Assembly: GCA_964036155.1 (NCBI GenBank)
Contig: OZ038423.1
Location: 11,671,249 to 11,735,248, forward strand
Length of the DNA: 64,000 nt
DNA from: Diploscapter coronatus
Lineage: Eukaryota > Nematoda > Chromadorea > Rhabditida > Rhabditidae
Direction: 5' to 3'
The translations under genes and the position numbers were made by a program. Of this stretch, positions 11,773 to 24,820 are shown piece after piece. Position 1 is the stretch's first letter. Each line of letters opens with the position of its first letter. The notes beneath the pieces are model-generated. The model did not search any database. It was not told the DNA's origin and saw only the letters and a list, made by a program, of their open reading frames with translations.

Positions 11773-14278
11773 ATGGTCAGACACCGAAGAAACTCGACAT
11801 CATCTGAAACGTCTACAGATTCCTGGTCGATTGTCGAAGACCAGACCGTCGTCAGCAGCGTATCGTTAGATTCTGATGACGACGACGAGAGAAATCTGGA
11901 GAATGACGACGTCACAGAGGACGAGCATACAGATGAGGAGCAATATGAATCTGATCTCGAAATCGAGGAGACCCGGGATTTTGAGTCCGACGTCGAAAAT
12001 GACGACGTGATTGAATCTCAGGAGCAAAATGACAGTGACAGGGAGGTCACTGATATTGAAGAAGAAGAAAGTGTACGTGCTAATTTGATCACCTGATAAA
12101 ACAATAAAATTTCTAGATGTGTCTGATTCAAGAGGAAGAGGCTCTGCAAGAGAGTCAGGCTCTGAGATTCGTCGCTACTTCCAAAATTGTCAGTCGCTTA
12201 GATCAACTCGGTAAGTTGATGTCGAAAAAGTCAATCTATTGATTTCCCCAACCTCGTTCCTGCCACCCAACCCGATTGCATCACTTTGTTTGTTCTTTTT
12301 TCCTTTCCTCTTTTCTTGCCTCCGGCAGACTTTCTTCATTTCCAGTGCCAGGCGAAGGGAAGTTAAGAACGTGACACCTGAGAGAGAGAATGAATGAATG
12401 AAGTGCTCAACTTGAAAACGAAGAAAAAATCGATCAGTATAATAATTTCGCTAAATTTAGCTACCCACTACGACAGTCTGTATGAGCGTCTCTGCTTAGC
12501 CCACCCAAGACCGGTCTTCATTTTGACCATTTCCTTATCAGTGCTATCAGCATTGACCGTGGCTCAGCTGATACAATACACTTGCCTGTCTTCGTCGAGC
12601 TCTCATTCGAATGAGGTAGGCATTACTGTAGTTGGTGACGTCAACTCATTTTAGTCGCCATTGTTCACCGGGCTGCAGACCCGGTGGGGCGAATCTGCCG
12701 AATGGCAAATCGACTCGCTACGGGCTGCCGCGCAACAGTGCAAACTGGACTTCCTGCTTGAGCCTTGTGGAATCCCTAATAAGGTATTTTAATGATAGGA
12801 TGTCATTATTCTAAGTTGTTGATACCTTATCACTCATTTATTGAATAACTAATAGTCTCATCACAGAAGGAAGAATGGCCTCTGCCCAACATGTCGATGG
12901 ACGCTCCACAGCAGGTTCAAGTCCAAATCGAACAGCATACTGTAATTATTGTTGATTTTGTTTAATTTATGCAAATGTATTATCATTTAGTTCGAGGAAT
13001 TCGAAAAGCTCAAGAATTTCTATGTAGTTCAGTTGAAGGACAAGAAGGCTAAGTCCTGGAGTAAAGCCCCAACTTCACCAGTTCAGTCTAAACTATTCAA
13101 GGTAAAAATCATAACATTTTTAGATAATGGACAATTTTCAGAATATTTCAAACATGTGTCACTACGCACAGAACCCTTCATTGGCACCTAAGCCTGTTCT
13201 GCCTATCGTAATTTAAATTATTTTAGGATCTTTCAGTGAAATTATGAATTTCAGTATCAACCCTGCAGAAAACACAAGTCCCTTTCCCCATGCTATCCGA
13301 AAATTTTTAAGCCTACCATTATCAAGGTAAACACTGCTATGAGATGATAAAATCATATTGGAGTTTAGAATAATTACCCCCAAACTCCGTGCGAAGTTGG
13401 TCAGAGTGGGCCGACTCCGCCTCCACAAACTCTGAAGCACTTCAACAGACTTCGAAGGGAATCCAAAAAACTCCGAAACGCAATTGAAGTTCCCGAATTC
13501 GGCAACAGACAATTGACTGTACATAGGCAAAATAAAGTAAGTTGAGTTTAAGTTTTAGGAAAATACTGTTTATTTGTCTTTAAGAATAGGAATAACAGCC
13601 GTCAATGCCCCCACTACAAGTCGACGAATGACGTGGAAAAATTGCTGAAATTCGCCAGAAAATATGGCGATTCGAGGGTTAAACCAAATTTAAAATCTCA
13701 GAAAAATATCCATTTTTAGAAAGCAAGTCAACTTATGAGAAAATCTTCGAACAGAAGAAGAGAATATTGTACCAGAGAGGACATAGTAAATTACATAGGA
13801 CTAAAAAGAATAAAATGTTTTGAAATTTCAGAGAAAATTCAAGCCTACATATCCTAAACGAGCTCAACTAGCTCAGAAGAAGTCGCTTCCTTGCGTGCCT
13901 ATGAAAAACCGTAATTTTTACATCAAAAGTCACCTGCTTTTACCTTATATCTTAGACACTTCAAAATCCACGAAGAACTCTGTCTTTTCTGTGATTGAGC
14001 GGAAACCTACATTGCCTGCCAAAATTCTGTCTCCGGAAAAATTTATCGGTCCGATTCCGCCTCGAACGAGAGCTGTGAAGAAGAGCGATTGGTTGACGGA
14101 ACGGGCAAAGGGTCGGGAAAAAAACAGAAGGACCGATCAGGAAGAGAATTGGCTCGTAGAAAGGGCCCGGACCAGAGCTGATGCGAGGAAAAATGACGAG
14201 AGCCGAGTGCACAAAACCAGAAAAGACGATTGGTTCACGACTAGAAGCAGAGCAAGGGCTCAAGCTAGAGCTAATTAG
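11773..14278 (+). CDS. CCPG1/PBXIP1-like single-pass ER membrane protein, candidate ER-phagy receptor
   Basis: Twelve phase-consistent exons: 11773-12072, 12117-12210, 12461-12615, 12655-12783, 12867-12941, 12991-13101, 13142-13207, 13255-13326, 13369-13536, 13585-13677, 13720-13785, 13832-14278; 591 residues. The N-terminal 150 residues are strongly acidic and Ser-rich. They open with TSSETSTDSWSIVED, which carries a W-x-x-V LC3-interacting motif (W18-V21) at almost the position of the LIR in human CCPG1. One membrane segment follows (about 150-170, VFILTISLSVLSALTVAQLI). The rest is a basic, Pro- and Cys-containing region ending in three imperfect repeats of the form (D/N)W(L/F)xxRxxxRxxxR (about 14087-14270). 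The topology and N-terminal motif match CCPG1; overall sequence identity cannot be judged here, so the name is inference. Confidence 0.5.
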
Positions 14279-15031
14279 AATATCAATGTACATTCCATTA
14301 ACTAGAAATTTTCAAAGATATAGACTTCGGATTAGATCATTTTCATTTGAACTTCCCTAATCATTATATCACGTTCATGTACATTCTTGTGTATTCTTTC
14401 TGCCATTTCCTTCGGGTTAATTTGTGGCCCATTTTGGTTTAAATCTTCCCTAAAGTCGTTAGAGCTTCTAGGTTAAACAATGATTTTTGTACAAAGTGTA
14501 ACATAAAACTTGACTTTGTAAATTGCATCTCACTCTCTCTCTCCCTATCGAAAATGCAGTCAAATTTTGCTTAAATTCAAGCTTTCCTTTTTCAAATGAT
14601 TTAAAATTACAGTTACAACTTCCGGTGACCATTTCTAATGCATAAACTACTCGAACACATGTTTTCTAATTCTTTTAAACAAGACCTCGCGTTGTTCAGG
14701 AATTCAATCACTTTTCACGTATATTTAAATAAATCTTTCAAATGAGAAAAGGATTACTGTATTTGAGGCAATTTATTATTGTCAATTTCACAAATCCTTG
14801 TATCCATTTTAGAGGGAAACATCTTCTGACTTTCTAAGGAAACTATCTAAGAGAATCAGAAAAAGAGATTAGGTTTGAAAGGGTAATGCACAACACTTTA
14901 TGTATAGACGAAATGTACAAGTGCAAGATTAGGATTTTCGCGGGCGCTAAATCATTTCCTAGTTCAGCGAAATGGCGTAATTAATTGACTAGGATATCTA
15001 CCCGTAAATTTCGTTTGAGTAAATGCATAGC
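14279..15031. other. Convergent 3' region, no gene seen
   Basis: AT-rich 3' UTR and spacer between the convergent CCPG1-like and FoxQ2 genes. No coding exon was recognised. Confidence 0.45.
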
Positions 15032-16520
15032 TCAAGTGTGAAGTACGTCGGCCAGTAAATTATCGATATTGAATGACTTATTTGGGCTGGCAGGCAGACT
15101 GAACGAAGTCGGAAGTGCGAATAGAGGGTGTGGAATTGGGAATATCGGAGTTAATGAGGGTACTGGAGTGGAACAGGGGGAGCTATCTGAAGAATTACCT
15201 TCGGGAACTGCTAGACCCATGTGACGACGTACCTAATTTTCAAATTTAGGATATAAATCTATACGTATTTTAGGTAAATACCCTTCTCTGAGCCCGTCTT
15301 CGTCGAAAATCGCCCCTCTCGAAATCTCGCAAACATGCCGGATGCACAGCCCAATAGTGACCCTGAACCGGTGAACAATTCATCGAAACTACAGTATATT
15401 CCCTTGATTCTTTGACATAGTTAATCCCTAACTGAAATGTCAGTGAGTTTAACACAACAATTATTACGTAGAGCAATGAAGATACAGATGTTGGATTTCG
15501 ATTGCATCGAACTGCGGATAAACAGAATGGGGATTATCCTCTGGCATTCAAAAAGGTGGCTTATCACTCAAGGAGAGATCAAGAAAACATGGCCACCAGA
15601 TGAAAAGTCAAATCTAGCATGTGGTAAGTAAACTTGAGTTTGATAAAACTCATAATTCTCTATCTGAATACTTCATAGCTCAAAAGGATATCTATATGAA
15701 ATCGATTATTTTTCATTTTATTATTACATTCTTACGCAGAGTCTTTGAGTTTCATGATGTTTTAATGATGATGTAATTTTTTCTTATTAGAATGTTTAAA
15801 TGGCTACCTTTCCATTTGTAGCTCGTCCGGCCTTGATAAAGCAATCATTGAGGCTTAAATTATGTCGAATAGAATTTCTCCATCCCGAACCCCTGCTCCG
15901 GAAATATGGATAATTAGTCATTATCCACTCATACACCTGCAAAATGTGTTATTTTTTATTTCATCGCTACAGTAATTCCGATGACTATGCACTTCTTTGA
16001 GAATGAATGTGTATGGAGGTTTTCTGCCCAAAAAGGCCTCCCCCTAATCCTTCAGTGACCCCTTTCCCGGTGAATCCGCTTTCATTCATCCCTTATCTTT
16101 ATTATCTCTGACTCAGCCACTTGTTTATATCTCCAAACACGTGTTTAAACATACAACAAACAAGACCAGTTGACATTTACAATTGTAAATATGGTATGAT
16201 CAATTTACATATATTCAAACATGGGAACTAGTTATACTGTAGAAACACTTACCTCAGCTAAAACCATCTTCTTTTCAGGCGAAGATAATATGGCCATCGC
16301 TATTAAACCTATGTAAGAGTGCTGAGGCTTAGGCTGATCTGCTGCAATAGGGAAAATAGGTCTTTCAGATCCTGGGGCTAAGACTTAAACCGCTAAGTTT
16401 TAATTTACAAAGACTTAGCTTACTTCCACACGCTGAAGAAGTCACGGGTAGATTTAATTCGAACCCAGATAGCAGCAATTTTTGATATTCTCTCACAGCC
16501 TCTGCACATAGCTGTTCCAT
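15032..16520 (-). CDS. foxQ2: Forkhead transcription factor, FoxQ2 class
   Basis: DNA-binding transcription factor of 212 residues. Exons (minus): 16520-16424, 16383-16253, 15936-15808, 15362-15282, 15232-15032. The forkhead domain spans exons 2-5: [75 protein letters not shown] and [14 protein letters not shown]. The [20 protein letters not shown] and [20 protein letters not shown] signatures are those of FoxQ2; in C. elegans the nearest class member I know is fkh-10. A C-terminal [11 protein letters not shown] resembles an EH1/Groucho-binding motif, suggesting repressor activity. The start ATG lies 3 nt after TCATTTTCAG, a likely trans-splice site. Confidence 0.9.
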
Positions 16521-18820
16521 TATCTGAAAATGATAATTAACATAATATAAAGTAAGAGAATAATCTAATTACAATAATATTGTTGAAACTTTATGTGATT
16601 TATCGCAATGTTTTTTTAGAGTTGTCCTAAAATACAGTAATCTTAAAGGTTTAGATAAAGTTTGAAACTTGAACAAATTTGGAAACACGTAAGCAAAGCT
16701 TGGGCAAAGTAGGTATTCGGGGATTGGACAAAATAAGGGAAGAAAGGAGAAGAAGGGAAGAGAGGAAGAATGTGAAGCTGCAGAGCTCTCAAAGCGAAGG
16801 CGGAGTCACGAATCTGAGGAAGAATAAAACGATGTAATTCTTAGATAATATTCAAATTTCAGCATCTAAGATAACTAATAAAGCATATTATACAGAAAAT
16901 CTCCAAGTCTAATGAGAAGATTCCATTAGTTCAAAATTAGCATATGTAGTATTACTTTATTAGTGAGCGCACTACTTCTGCAGTAATGTATTAATTCTAT
17001 TTATTAACTATTTTAGCGTAAAAATGAATGAAATCGTGGTGTATCAAAGAAAAATACTTGAGTTTTCGCAGAAAATTGAGACCGGAAATAATTGAAGGAC
17101 AGCGCACCGGAACAGGAATCGGAATAAAGCGATTTGTTGAAGACCGCACCGTGTTTGGCACAATTCTGAAAACAAATCAGAAATCGGCAAAACTCAGATT
17201 TCAACAGAAAATATTTGATGACAATCGAAAAGTGCATTCAATTTAAACTAAATCCATCACTATAAGAATAACAATAAGGCTTTCGTGTTATTTAATCGGA
17301 GTTTAAAATAACAAATAGACTAAATGTATAGATACTGTAGGAAAAGGCACATATTTGGGTAGAAAACGTGAAAACAATTGAGGGCAGAATGAAGATAGAG
17401 TTGGAAAAGGGGGCGAAGGGTAATTGACTTCCTGATTTGATCAGACCAAATGAGACAAAATGATGAAGGAGAAGCTGCAATCAAACAGAAAACTGCATAT
17501 ATCTCCTAAGGCTAAAGCATATCCGAATCCCTCATGCAATTCCTTGTATTCTGAACAACTTCCTTTCTTTCTTTGTTACTTGGGCACAACAAAGAGAGAG
17601 AGAAAGACATACGGTAATGGGATAGAAGCGACATGCACAATTGTGCTAGAGGCAAATCAGATAGAGAGCAAAGAAATATAGAGCATCTAATAGAGAGCGC
17701 AGAGAAAATCAAGGATTGTTTGATGCGCAGGAAAATTGTCCATTTATAGGCAAAATCTTGACGAACAAGGCGAAGCTACAATAGAATTTGGGCCTGAATT
17801 CGCTCAAGAAATTACATGTTGAGTTCACAATTCGCACTAACCTACGCACTTGCACACTATATCATTGGTGGATTTGTTCGAAAAGCGAGTATGTCGAATA
17901 GTTAAATAGCTAGATTTTTTGTCCTAAATCCCCTCAAATCCAGGATAATTCGCCTTTTTTGCGGAAAATCTGTCTTTTAAACCTTTTCAGCGAGTTTGAT
18001 TTGTGGGGATTGGCATATATACTTTTGATGAGAGGAGAAAAGTCTCGAAGCCCGAGTGTTTTTCTTAATCTCCTTTATCACTGCTTATCCCCTATCGTTT
18101 ATCAGCCTAAGCTTATCACCTTTTGAAGAAGGAAAGTTCGCGGTTTGCGTGAATGTTTTCCATATTACAAAGCATGTTTTTGATTATAAAAATGGTAAGT
18201 AAAATAAAAAAAATAAAAAAAAAAAAACATGAAGAAAATGAGAACTTAGACCAAATCGAATTAAACAAATTTCTTTTTAGGATATGTTTAATTTAAGCCT
18301 GTCCACTCTGACGAGTGTCGTAGTTTTAACGGCTTTCTTTAAGTATACAGACACTCTAATCCTGTCGCTTGTCTTTCCTTTTTAAATCTAATCAAATATA
18401 ATTTAAGTGAAGCTTTATTTCATCGTCTGTTGAGTTAAGCGATTTTCTTTTTATTCGTCCAAGAATTAATCAACTTCTTAAACTTTTTAAACATTTTAGC
18501 TGGAATTTCATGCAAATATTTGCAAATACTTGAATGCTTTGGATTGGAAACACTTGAATATCACGCAATCTCATATAGAACAAACATTGTACTTTACATT
18601 GTAAGCTCGATTTATTATGAAATGATTAGTACAGATATAATTGGTATATGAATCAGTGCAATATATTAAGTTAATTGCATATCTAATTACCCAATTAGTT
18701 TAACTCGAAATTTGGAATGCACAAATAAGAATCTCCTTATCACTCATCATTAGTAGTCATTGATTATTTTCGCCGTCACAGTTCGTCTCTTCTGGCTACT
18801 TGCAGCTCTCTGCAACCAAA
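16521..18820. other. 2.3-kb upstream region of FoxQ2, no gene supported
   Basis: This probably holds the FoxQ2 promoter and the 3' flank of GRAMD1. A 72-codon plus-strand ORF (17028-17246) has no recognisable domain or splice partner. A purine-rich block lies at 16735-16800, an A-run at 18208-18228 and a cluster of GATA-type motifs at 18075-18117. Confidence 0.4.
18075..18117. promoter_or_regulatory. Cluster of GATA-type motifs upstream of FoxQ2
   Basis: Within about 45 bp there are TTATCA (18075), CTTATC (18084), TTATCA (about 18099) and CTTATCA (18112). These match the core bound by nematode GATA factors. The cluster lies about 1.55 kb upstream of the FoxQ2 start. Binding is inference. Confidence 0.35.
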
Positions 18821-21800
18821 TTAATTGGTTTTTAAAAAGCCACTAACAGCTTTAATTCTGGGTATAATATCAGTGAAATACACCATTTTATTAATTCCAG
18901 TTAAACTATAATCCAAGATTAGATATTTTATAAATCCTTGCCTGACAGAGTGATGCAATTCCTGAATGTGTTGTTGCAGCTGGGCGACAGAGTTCAGCAG
19001 ATATTCTAATTGAGCTGAAGCATTGCGGGGCCAGGCAGAATTGTCCACAAATCTGAAGAAACTCTATCAATGATAAAACGATAAGATTGAAAATTTAGTG
19101 ATAAGATCAAATATTCACTAATTACGCGCAAACAGCTAAGTGGCGGAGTTTCAAAGTATGCCACCAGAAAGCCAATATGCTAGTGATAGTAATACCAAAA
19201 AAACCCCATTTGAATTTGTTAGATACAAAGAAAGTTATTGAGCTACTCTCGGAAATTACGTGCCAAGCCAATATAATTCTACCTTTTAGACTGATCATCC
19301 AAATGCATCCTTATGAGTAGCATCAAATTGAGCAACAACAACCCGAATAGCAACCCGATTATCACCCGAATATAGCCACCTGGAACTCAATCATAAAATA
19401 TTTATGCTAATTTTTTATTTACCGTAATCCGGCTGCATCTGACTCTGAAGATCGACTGACGCCACCACCGAGTCCTTTTGAAGTCCAGCGCTGAGATTCT
19501 GATGTCGACGGCGATGACGTAACGACAACGTCGAGGGATGATGCATGATGACGGAGGACTTCTTGGTCATCGGCAGAGTGTGGCTTTTCATCGCCGCTGG
19601 AACCCGACTCTGACGCACGTCTTCTAGCGATGATGCAGAGCTTAAGAATTATGGTATTGTTGGCATCATCAAGTATTTTGATATACCTGCCCTCCCCACC
19701 GGGAATCACTTCAGGTTCCTCGGTTTTCCTAGTTCTGTCCATTCCTGAGATCATCCTTCTCTGCAGCGCTTCTTCATTCAGCAATTTCTCGAGTGTCGCG
19801 TAGTGCTCGTCAATCCCCGACATCGAGGTTCGGTCGATCAGATCTAGAATTTTTCTCGTATATAAATTTAAATATCGATTTATTATTTTATTTCAACAAT
19901 GATATTCATTGATTTGAATAGCCTTTGTCTTACTTCGAATGAAACTGAAGGGCGGTTTTTTGAATCGGACTCCGCAATGCACCTTGATTCTGGACTCGTT
20001 GCGACTAATGCGTGTCACGCAATAGGTCGTCTGAAATTTTAATTTAATATTCTCTAGTTCCTTGTAAAATTACATCGATAACGAACGCATCCGAATAAGG
20101 TACGCCGGAATTTTGCGACTCTTTTTGCATGGTGAAACCCGCCTTCAGTGAGACAACGTATTTCAGAGTCTGAAATTCAAACATATACTAAAAATTAGCA
20201 TATTATAATGAAATTAACCTGTTTCTCGGTGACCTGGCAGGTCTTCGGCCCTAGGGACTGGTTCAATGGTACGCTGTATGCCGTCGTCCTGTGCTCTTCG
20301 CCAAAATCACTCGATTTCGTCCACTTTGTTGACTTGTAGTCTAATTAGAGAAATTAGCATAATTGGAGGCTACATTATACCATTGTGCTTGACGTGCAGC
20401 AGATACTTATTCATGAACCACTTGCTGTCGTTGAACATCATCTAGAAAATTGCATCATATGCACATATTTCATCACCGAGTAATTGTTACATCATAGCAT
20501 TCCTCAGTGGAGAATGGATACACTGCGTCGAGGCAGAGTTTTCCCGAATGGTCCCGACACGAACATTCCGTCTCGTTCAAATAGTCCTGGAAAATACCGT
20601 AATCCCATTTTTCAGGTTATCGATTTCCTACTTCCAACGATGAATGTGACGAAGTCTCGTGTGCAACAGTGAATTCATTGTTCGACAAGCGGAGACAGTC
20701 GGAGTGAGACGCAGAGGACGGACTGAGCGGCTCTTGTTCTACTGGAGATGACATTCTGAAAAATTGGCATAATTCAAAGTGTTACTGTATTTTCTAGAAC
20801 ATATAGGATTATGAGGTAATTTGTAAACCGTAAGATATCATGACACAATTATATGTCAAAATAGTATGATAAAAAAAAATATATCGTATTCTACTTCGCC
20901 CAAGTCCTGCGTCGTGATTTCATTCCGTCTACAAATTGTCACTACGGTAAGCAGAAATGCAGTACCGATATAATTTTAGTGCAGCAATAAACATGCAGAG
21001 ATTTAGATGGATTAGACCAATATAGCCTTACACAGAGTCATTCGTCAATGGAGTGGACGGGGTCGAGTTGAAGAAACGCTTATCAGAAGCTGAGGAGCGT
21101 GACTGAAAATTAGAATATCAAAATTTAGACAAATTGAAACATTGCATTAATTTAACAAGATATTAAAAAAAAAATATCTTATCAGGCACCGAAATGTTAC
21201 ATTTTCTTTCTTCGTCTGATACTCACAGGACTGCATGTCTCTAGCTCTCCTCCTTCTTTTCGCCTCTTTTCATGCTCGCAGGGCTACTTTTTAAGAAATT
21301 TCATTTTGAAGAAACATGAATTAGTAATCAGGTATTATTTCATAACTAAGACACCATGATGTCATATAATTTCAGATAAATGATAAAATCAGATTTAGAT
21401 CGATTTCTGGGGAAGAAAAGAAAAAGTGCCTGCTCAAATAATGAAGAAAGACGAAAGAAAATAGAAGAATGACAGACTATGACTCGACTTTTGAGTAAAT
21501 ATTGCAGGAGAAGTGAGAAAACTAGCTGATGAAATTAAAAGTGATGCTATATTTAAAATTTGAGAGATATTTTGAGAAATGTGTAGTGTTCTCTCACTCT
21601 TCTCATAAAAATCGATATGTTGAGCAGCAGGAGAGACAAGCATGGGGACCTTTCAGGCATTCAGACTAGCTCTTTCTCAGCAATGCAATGTCTTTTTCGT
21701 CTTTTATTTTCCATTTTCTCCACCCTCTCTCCTTCCCGTTCATTTTGTTCAATTCTATTGCTCAGCTGTTTTACTTCACTAATTGCTTCGAAAGCAAAAG

Positions 21801-24093
21801 ACATAGAAATTTCGTGATTCGCTGGGAATTTTCTTTAAATTATACCTTTGCAGGGGATAAATCGTGATGATTTTCGAGATTGAGCATTTCCCAGAGCTGC
21901 TCAGGCGAGATGATCTGAAGGATTTCATATATCGCTTATCAGATAAAAGTAAATCCGCTCACATCTCCTTCCTGTATCCTCATGTGAACAGCCTGCAGAA
22001 CTCCATAGGACTTGTCGCGATTCGCGAAAGAAGCGAAGAAATACTTCTCGCCGCTTCTTCTTTCAATCTGAAATCAAATTATAAGCCCAAGTTATTTTGC
22101 TTACAATTAACAGAAGAAATTAAGATAATTCTAAATATAAGCTAACTTTTACTACTAAACAAGTTTATCAAAATATCATATTGCCACCTTTTGGGCGGTA
22201 AAAATTTACAGAAATTTTCAAAATGCATGATACAAATTAAAGTTTAAAATCCAAATTAATTCTCACCTGCAACGAATTGGGGAATATCTTGGCAGCCCGT
22301 TCCTTGGTGATGCACACGATTTCATCGATAGGAATGATCAGACTGGTCTCCCATCCAAAAATGTTCGCATAAAAGCACACCCGTCTCTGAGTCAGATACA
22401 TTCTGCCGTGCGCTAGGATCTCCCGGTGATATGCGCAACTGTATGCTGAAATTGACTAAATAAATGAATGGAAGAAGTTTTATGATGAAAATCAGCTTAA
22501 ATTGCATGACATATACAGATTTTGAAAAGTAAAACCATCATGCATTTTTGAAGTTTTTATTAGTTTCTCCCAAGCAAAATAACAATATCATCAGATATAG
22601 AATTATTATTTTGTGAAATCGTACGATTTCTCCAAGTTTTATTATGTAAAAGATTTGTATATTTCCAAATTCCGAAACCTACAAGTCAAGAACAAATCAG
22701 CTTCATCGACGGCATCCCCGAACAGCTTTCTGAACTGCATCCTTCGCTCGTAGTAACTTGGATGCAGCAGCTTCTTGAAGATGTTCTTTGTTGTCGATTT
22801 TTCAGAGAAATACTTCCTCTTCTTTGATTGAATCTTCACGTCGTAGTGGAGATCACTAAAAACTATATCATCGATCTAGAATCAACTATTTTCTAAACCT
22901 CTTTTCCGCAGACCCATGACTCGAGATAGATCCGTTCAGGGGAGATTTGATTTCCTCCGGAATAGTTTGGGCCTTCTGTTCTGAAATCAGTTTGACAGGC
23001 CGCTCAGGGAGTTGTTCTCGACTCGCTTGACTGAAGATCGAATCCGAAGAAATCGTTCTGGAACACATCATTTGAGAACTTCTCATTATATTGCATATAG
23101 TTTATCATTCCTTTGTGATTTGTGCTTCTGACTCTGAGACTATTCTGAGTTTGGGTGATTTCAAAGTTCCTTGTGGGCTGATGCGAAATGATAAGCGCAA
23201 CGCATGGTTATGGAAATCAGACAAGAGACTGATAAACCACTGAATAGAAAATAGGATAGAATACAGGCATGAAACAATAAATATTCCAGACATTCAAACC
23301 GAGCAAAATGCATAGAAAAGTCTCCCTCTAAAAATGGTAATGCAATTACTTTCTAAGTTTATGGAACATTAATTTGTCGGGGGTCTGCTCCGCTTCACTA
23401 TCGTCGTCGGCAGAAACGCAGAGTCTCGTGGTCCCGCCCCTTATCAATCTTTCCTGTAGTCCCTGGAGGGTCGTCGGACGAGATTCCATCTCCACGGAAC
23501 TGCACTCAGATTGGCTCTTCTTCGACATAGTTTAGATGGAAAGTAGACAAAAATATTAGTTTTAGAAGTTATGCACTATTTAATATTGAAAATAAGAGCG
23601 AGAGTGATGGCGATTAGATAAGGGAGGGAGTGAGAGGAGAAGTGCAAAGGCAAAATAGAAGAGTGAGAGGAGAGAGGCTTTTTTATTTGTCCGATATTAG
23701 TCACAACAAAAATTCGATAAATTCTCACACATACACACATGTTTAGAGTCACGAAAATTTGTAAATGTTATCATTTTCAAGAAAAAATATAAAATCTATA
23801 CAAAATTCAGGAATTTTCTTACGAATGGTTTTCCTCGCTGAAGGATGTCTCTGTCTGTGAGTGACTGCAGTCAGATATGTTTGATGACTGAAAACAAAGT
23901 GTTTCTGGAGCCGAAGATGACGACGGCAGGGAGTCCTTCTGATCCCGATTCCGATGTCGGTCCTCAACGCTTTCTGGATTCGGGAGCATCAACGACGATG
24001 AAGCACTACAACATAAGGTAATCCACGGCTACAACAATCAATCAACCTGCGTCTGCCCCAGAAGCAAGTGAAGAGTCGTGATTTCGGGGCCAT
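18821..24093 (-). CDS. GRAMD1: Aster/GRAMD1-type sterol transfer protein (GRAM + VASt + TM)
   Basis: ER-anchored sterol carrier acting at ER-plasma membrane contacts. Common exons (minus): 23057-22899, 22855-22683, 22445-22267, 22067-21963, 21914-21846, 21102-21032, 20755-20632, 20586-20491, 20441-20381, 20340-20219, 20169-20074, 20030-19934, 19843-19687, 19640-19423, 19379-19283, 19052-18821. The first exon is either 23528-23350 (isoform of 744 residues) or the pair 24093-24047 plus 24005-23823; both end in phase 2 and fit exon 23057. GRAM domain: YERRMQFRKLFG...YLTQRRVCFYANIFGWE...IVCITKERAAKIFPNS. VASt/Aster domain (about 354-510 in the 744-residue form): ECSCRDHSGKLCLDAVYPFS, GPKTCQVTEKQTLKY, VPYSDAFVIDTTYCVTRI. 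A Leu-rich membrane segment lies near residues 637-660, followed by a short C-terminal helix. The linker before VASt is Ser-rich. Confidence 0.88.
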
Positions 24094-24820
24094 CTCCAGA
24101 CAAATCCGAGCAGACAATGGGGGAATGCAATGGATCAAGGACAAGATCTAGTAATACGCTAATTTAGACCATGAAAACTGCTGCCATGCGTAAAATGACC
24201 GAAGACAGGAAAATTAGATTAGAAGAGATTGAAAATGGATATGAGATATTCGACTATGAAGCTGGATAAAGATCTGGCAAACCCAAAAGAAAAAAGGGAA
24301 AGCAAAGAATTTGCCGAGTGAAAAGGACTATGTAATGATTTCGTCATTCGAGTTGAAACTTCGTAAGAAAAACAAAATGACTGACTTTTTGAAGATCGAC
24401 ATCCTTTCGAGTGAAGAGCGTGAAAACAATGAGTAAGGAGGCGGTCGTAGTAGCCCTCGCTCTATTTGGATTGACAAATAGATTGTTCTTCTTCTAGCGA
24501 GCTTTACGGAACAACAACCAAATACAAACAAAGCAGAACTTCACAGGAACTCAACGTTTTATATTGAAGACTTAGATACTGTGCATCGTTATTAGAAGCG
24601 AAAAAGAATGGAGACCAACTTTTCAAACTACTGTCTGGTATTGTGAAACCTATCAAATAACTATGTTAAGCCCTTATCAAACTATGCAATTCTCAGTATG
24701 CAGAATAATCATCAGATGAATAATTAGAGTATTGCAAAATCACTCAAAGAATATTTATTTGTCTGTTTGGCAAGAAAATATACCTGAATACCCGCATAAA
24801 TGAATGACACCTTTCATATA

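Noticed and set aside
17028..17246. 72-codon plus-strand ORF, overlapped by a minus-strand ORF of similar size
   Set aside because: No known motif, no splice partners and no acceptor/start context. Both strands being open points to composition.
19419..19823. Read-through version of the GRAMD1 linker (134-codon ORF ending AAGLR)
   Set aside because: Splicing 19687 to 19640 gives the other frame, which alone joins in phase to the membrane-segment exon at 19379.
20895..20928. Extra GRAMD1 exon (RNEITTQDLGE) with good splice sites
   Set aside because: Including it breaks phase with the following exon at 20755, while joining 21032 directly to 20755 keeps frame.
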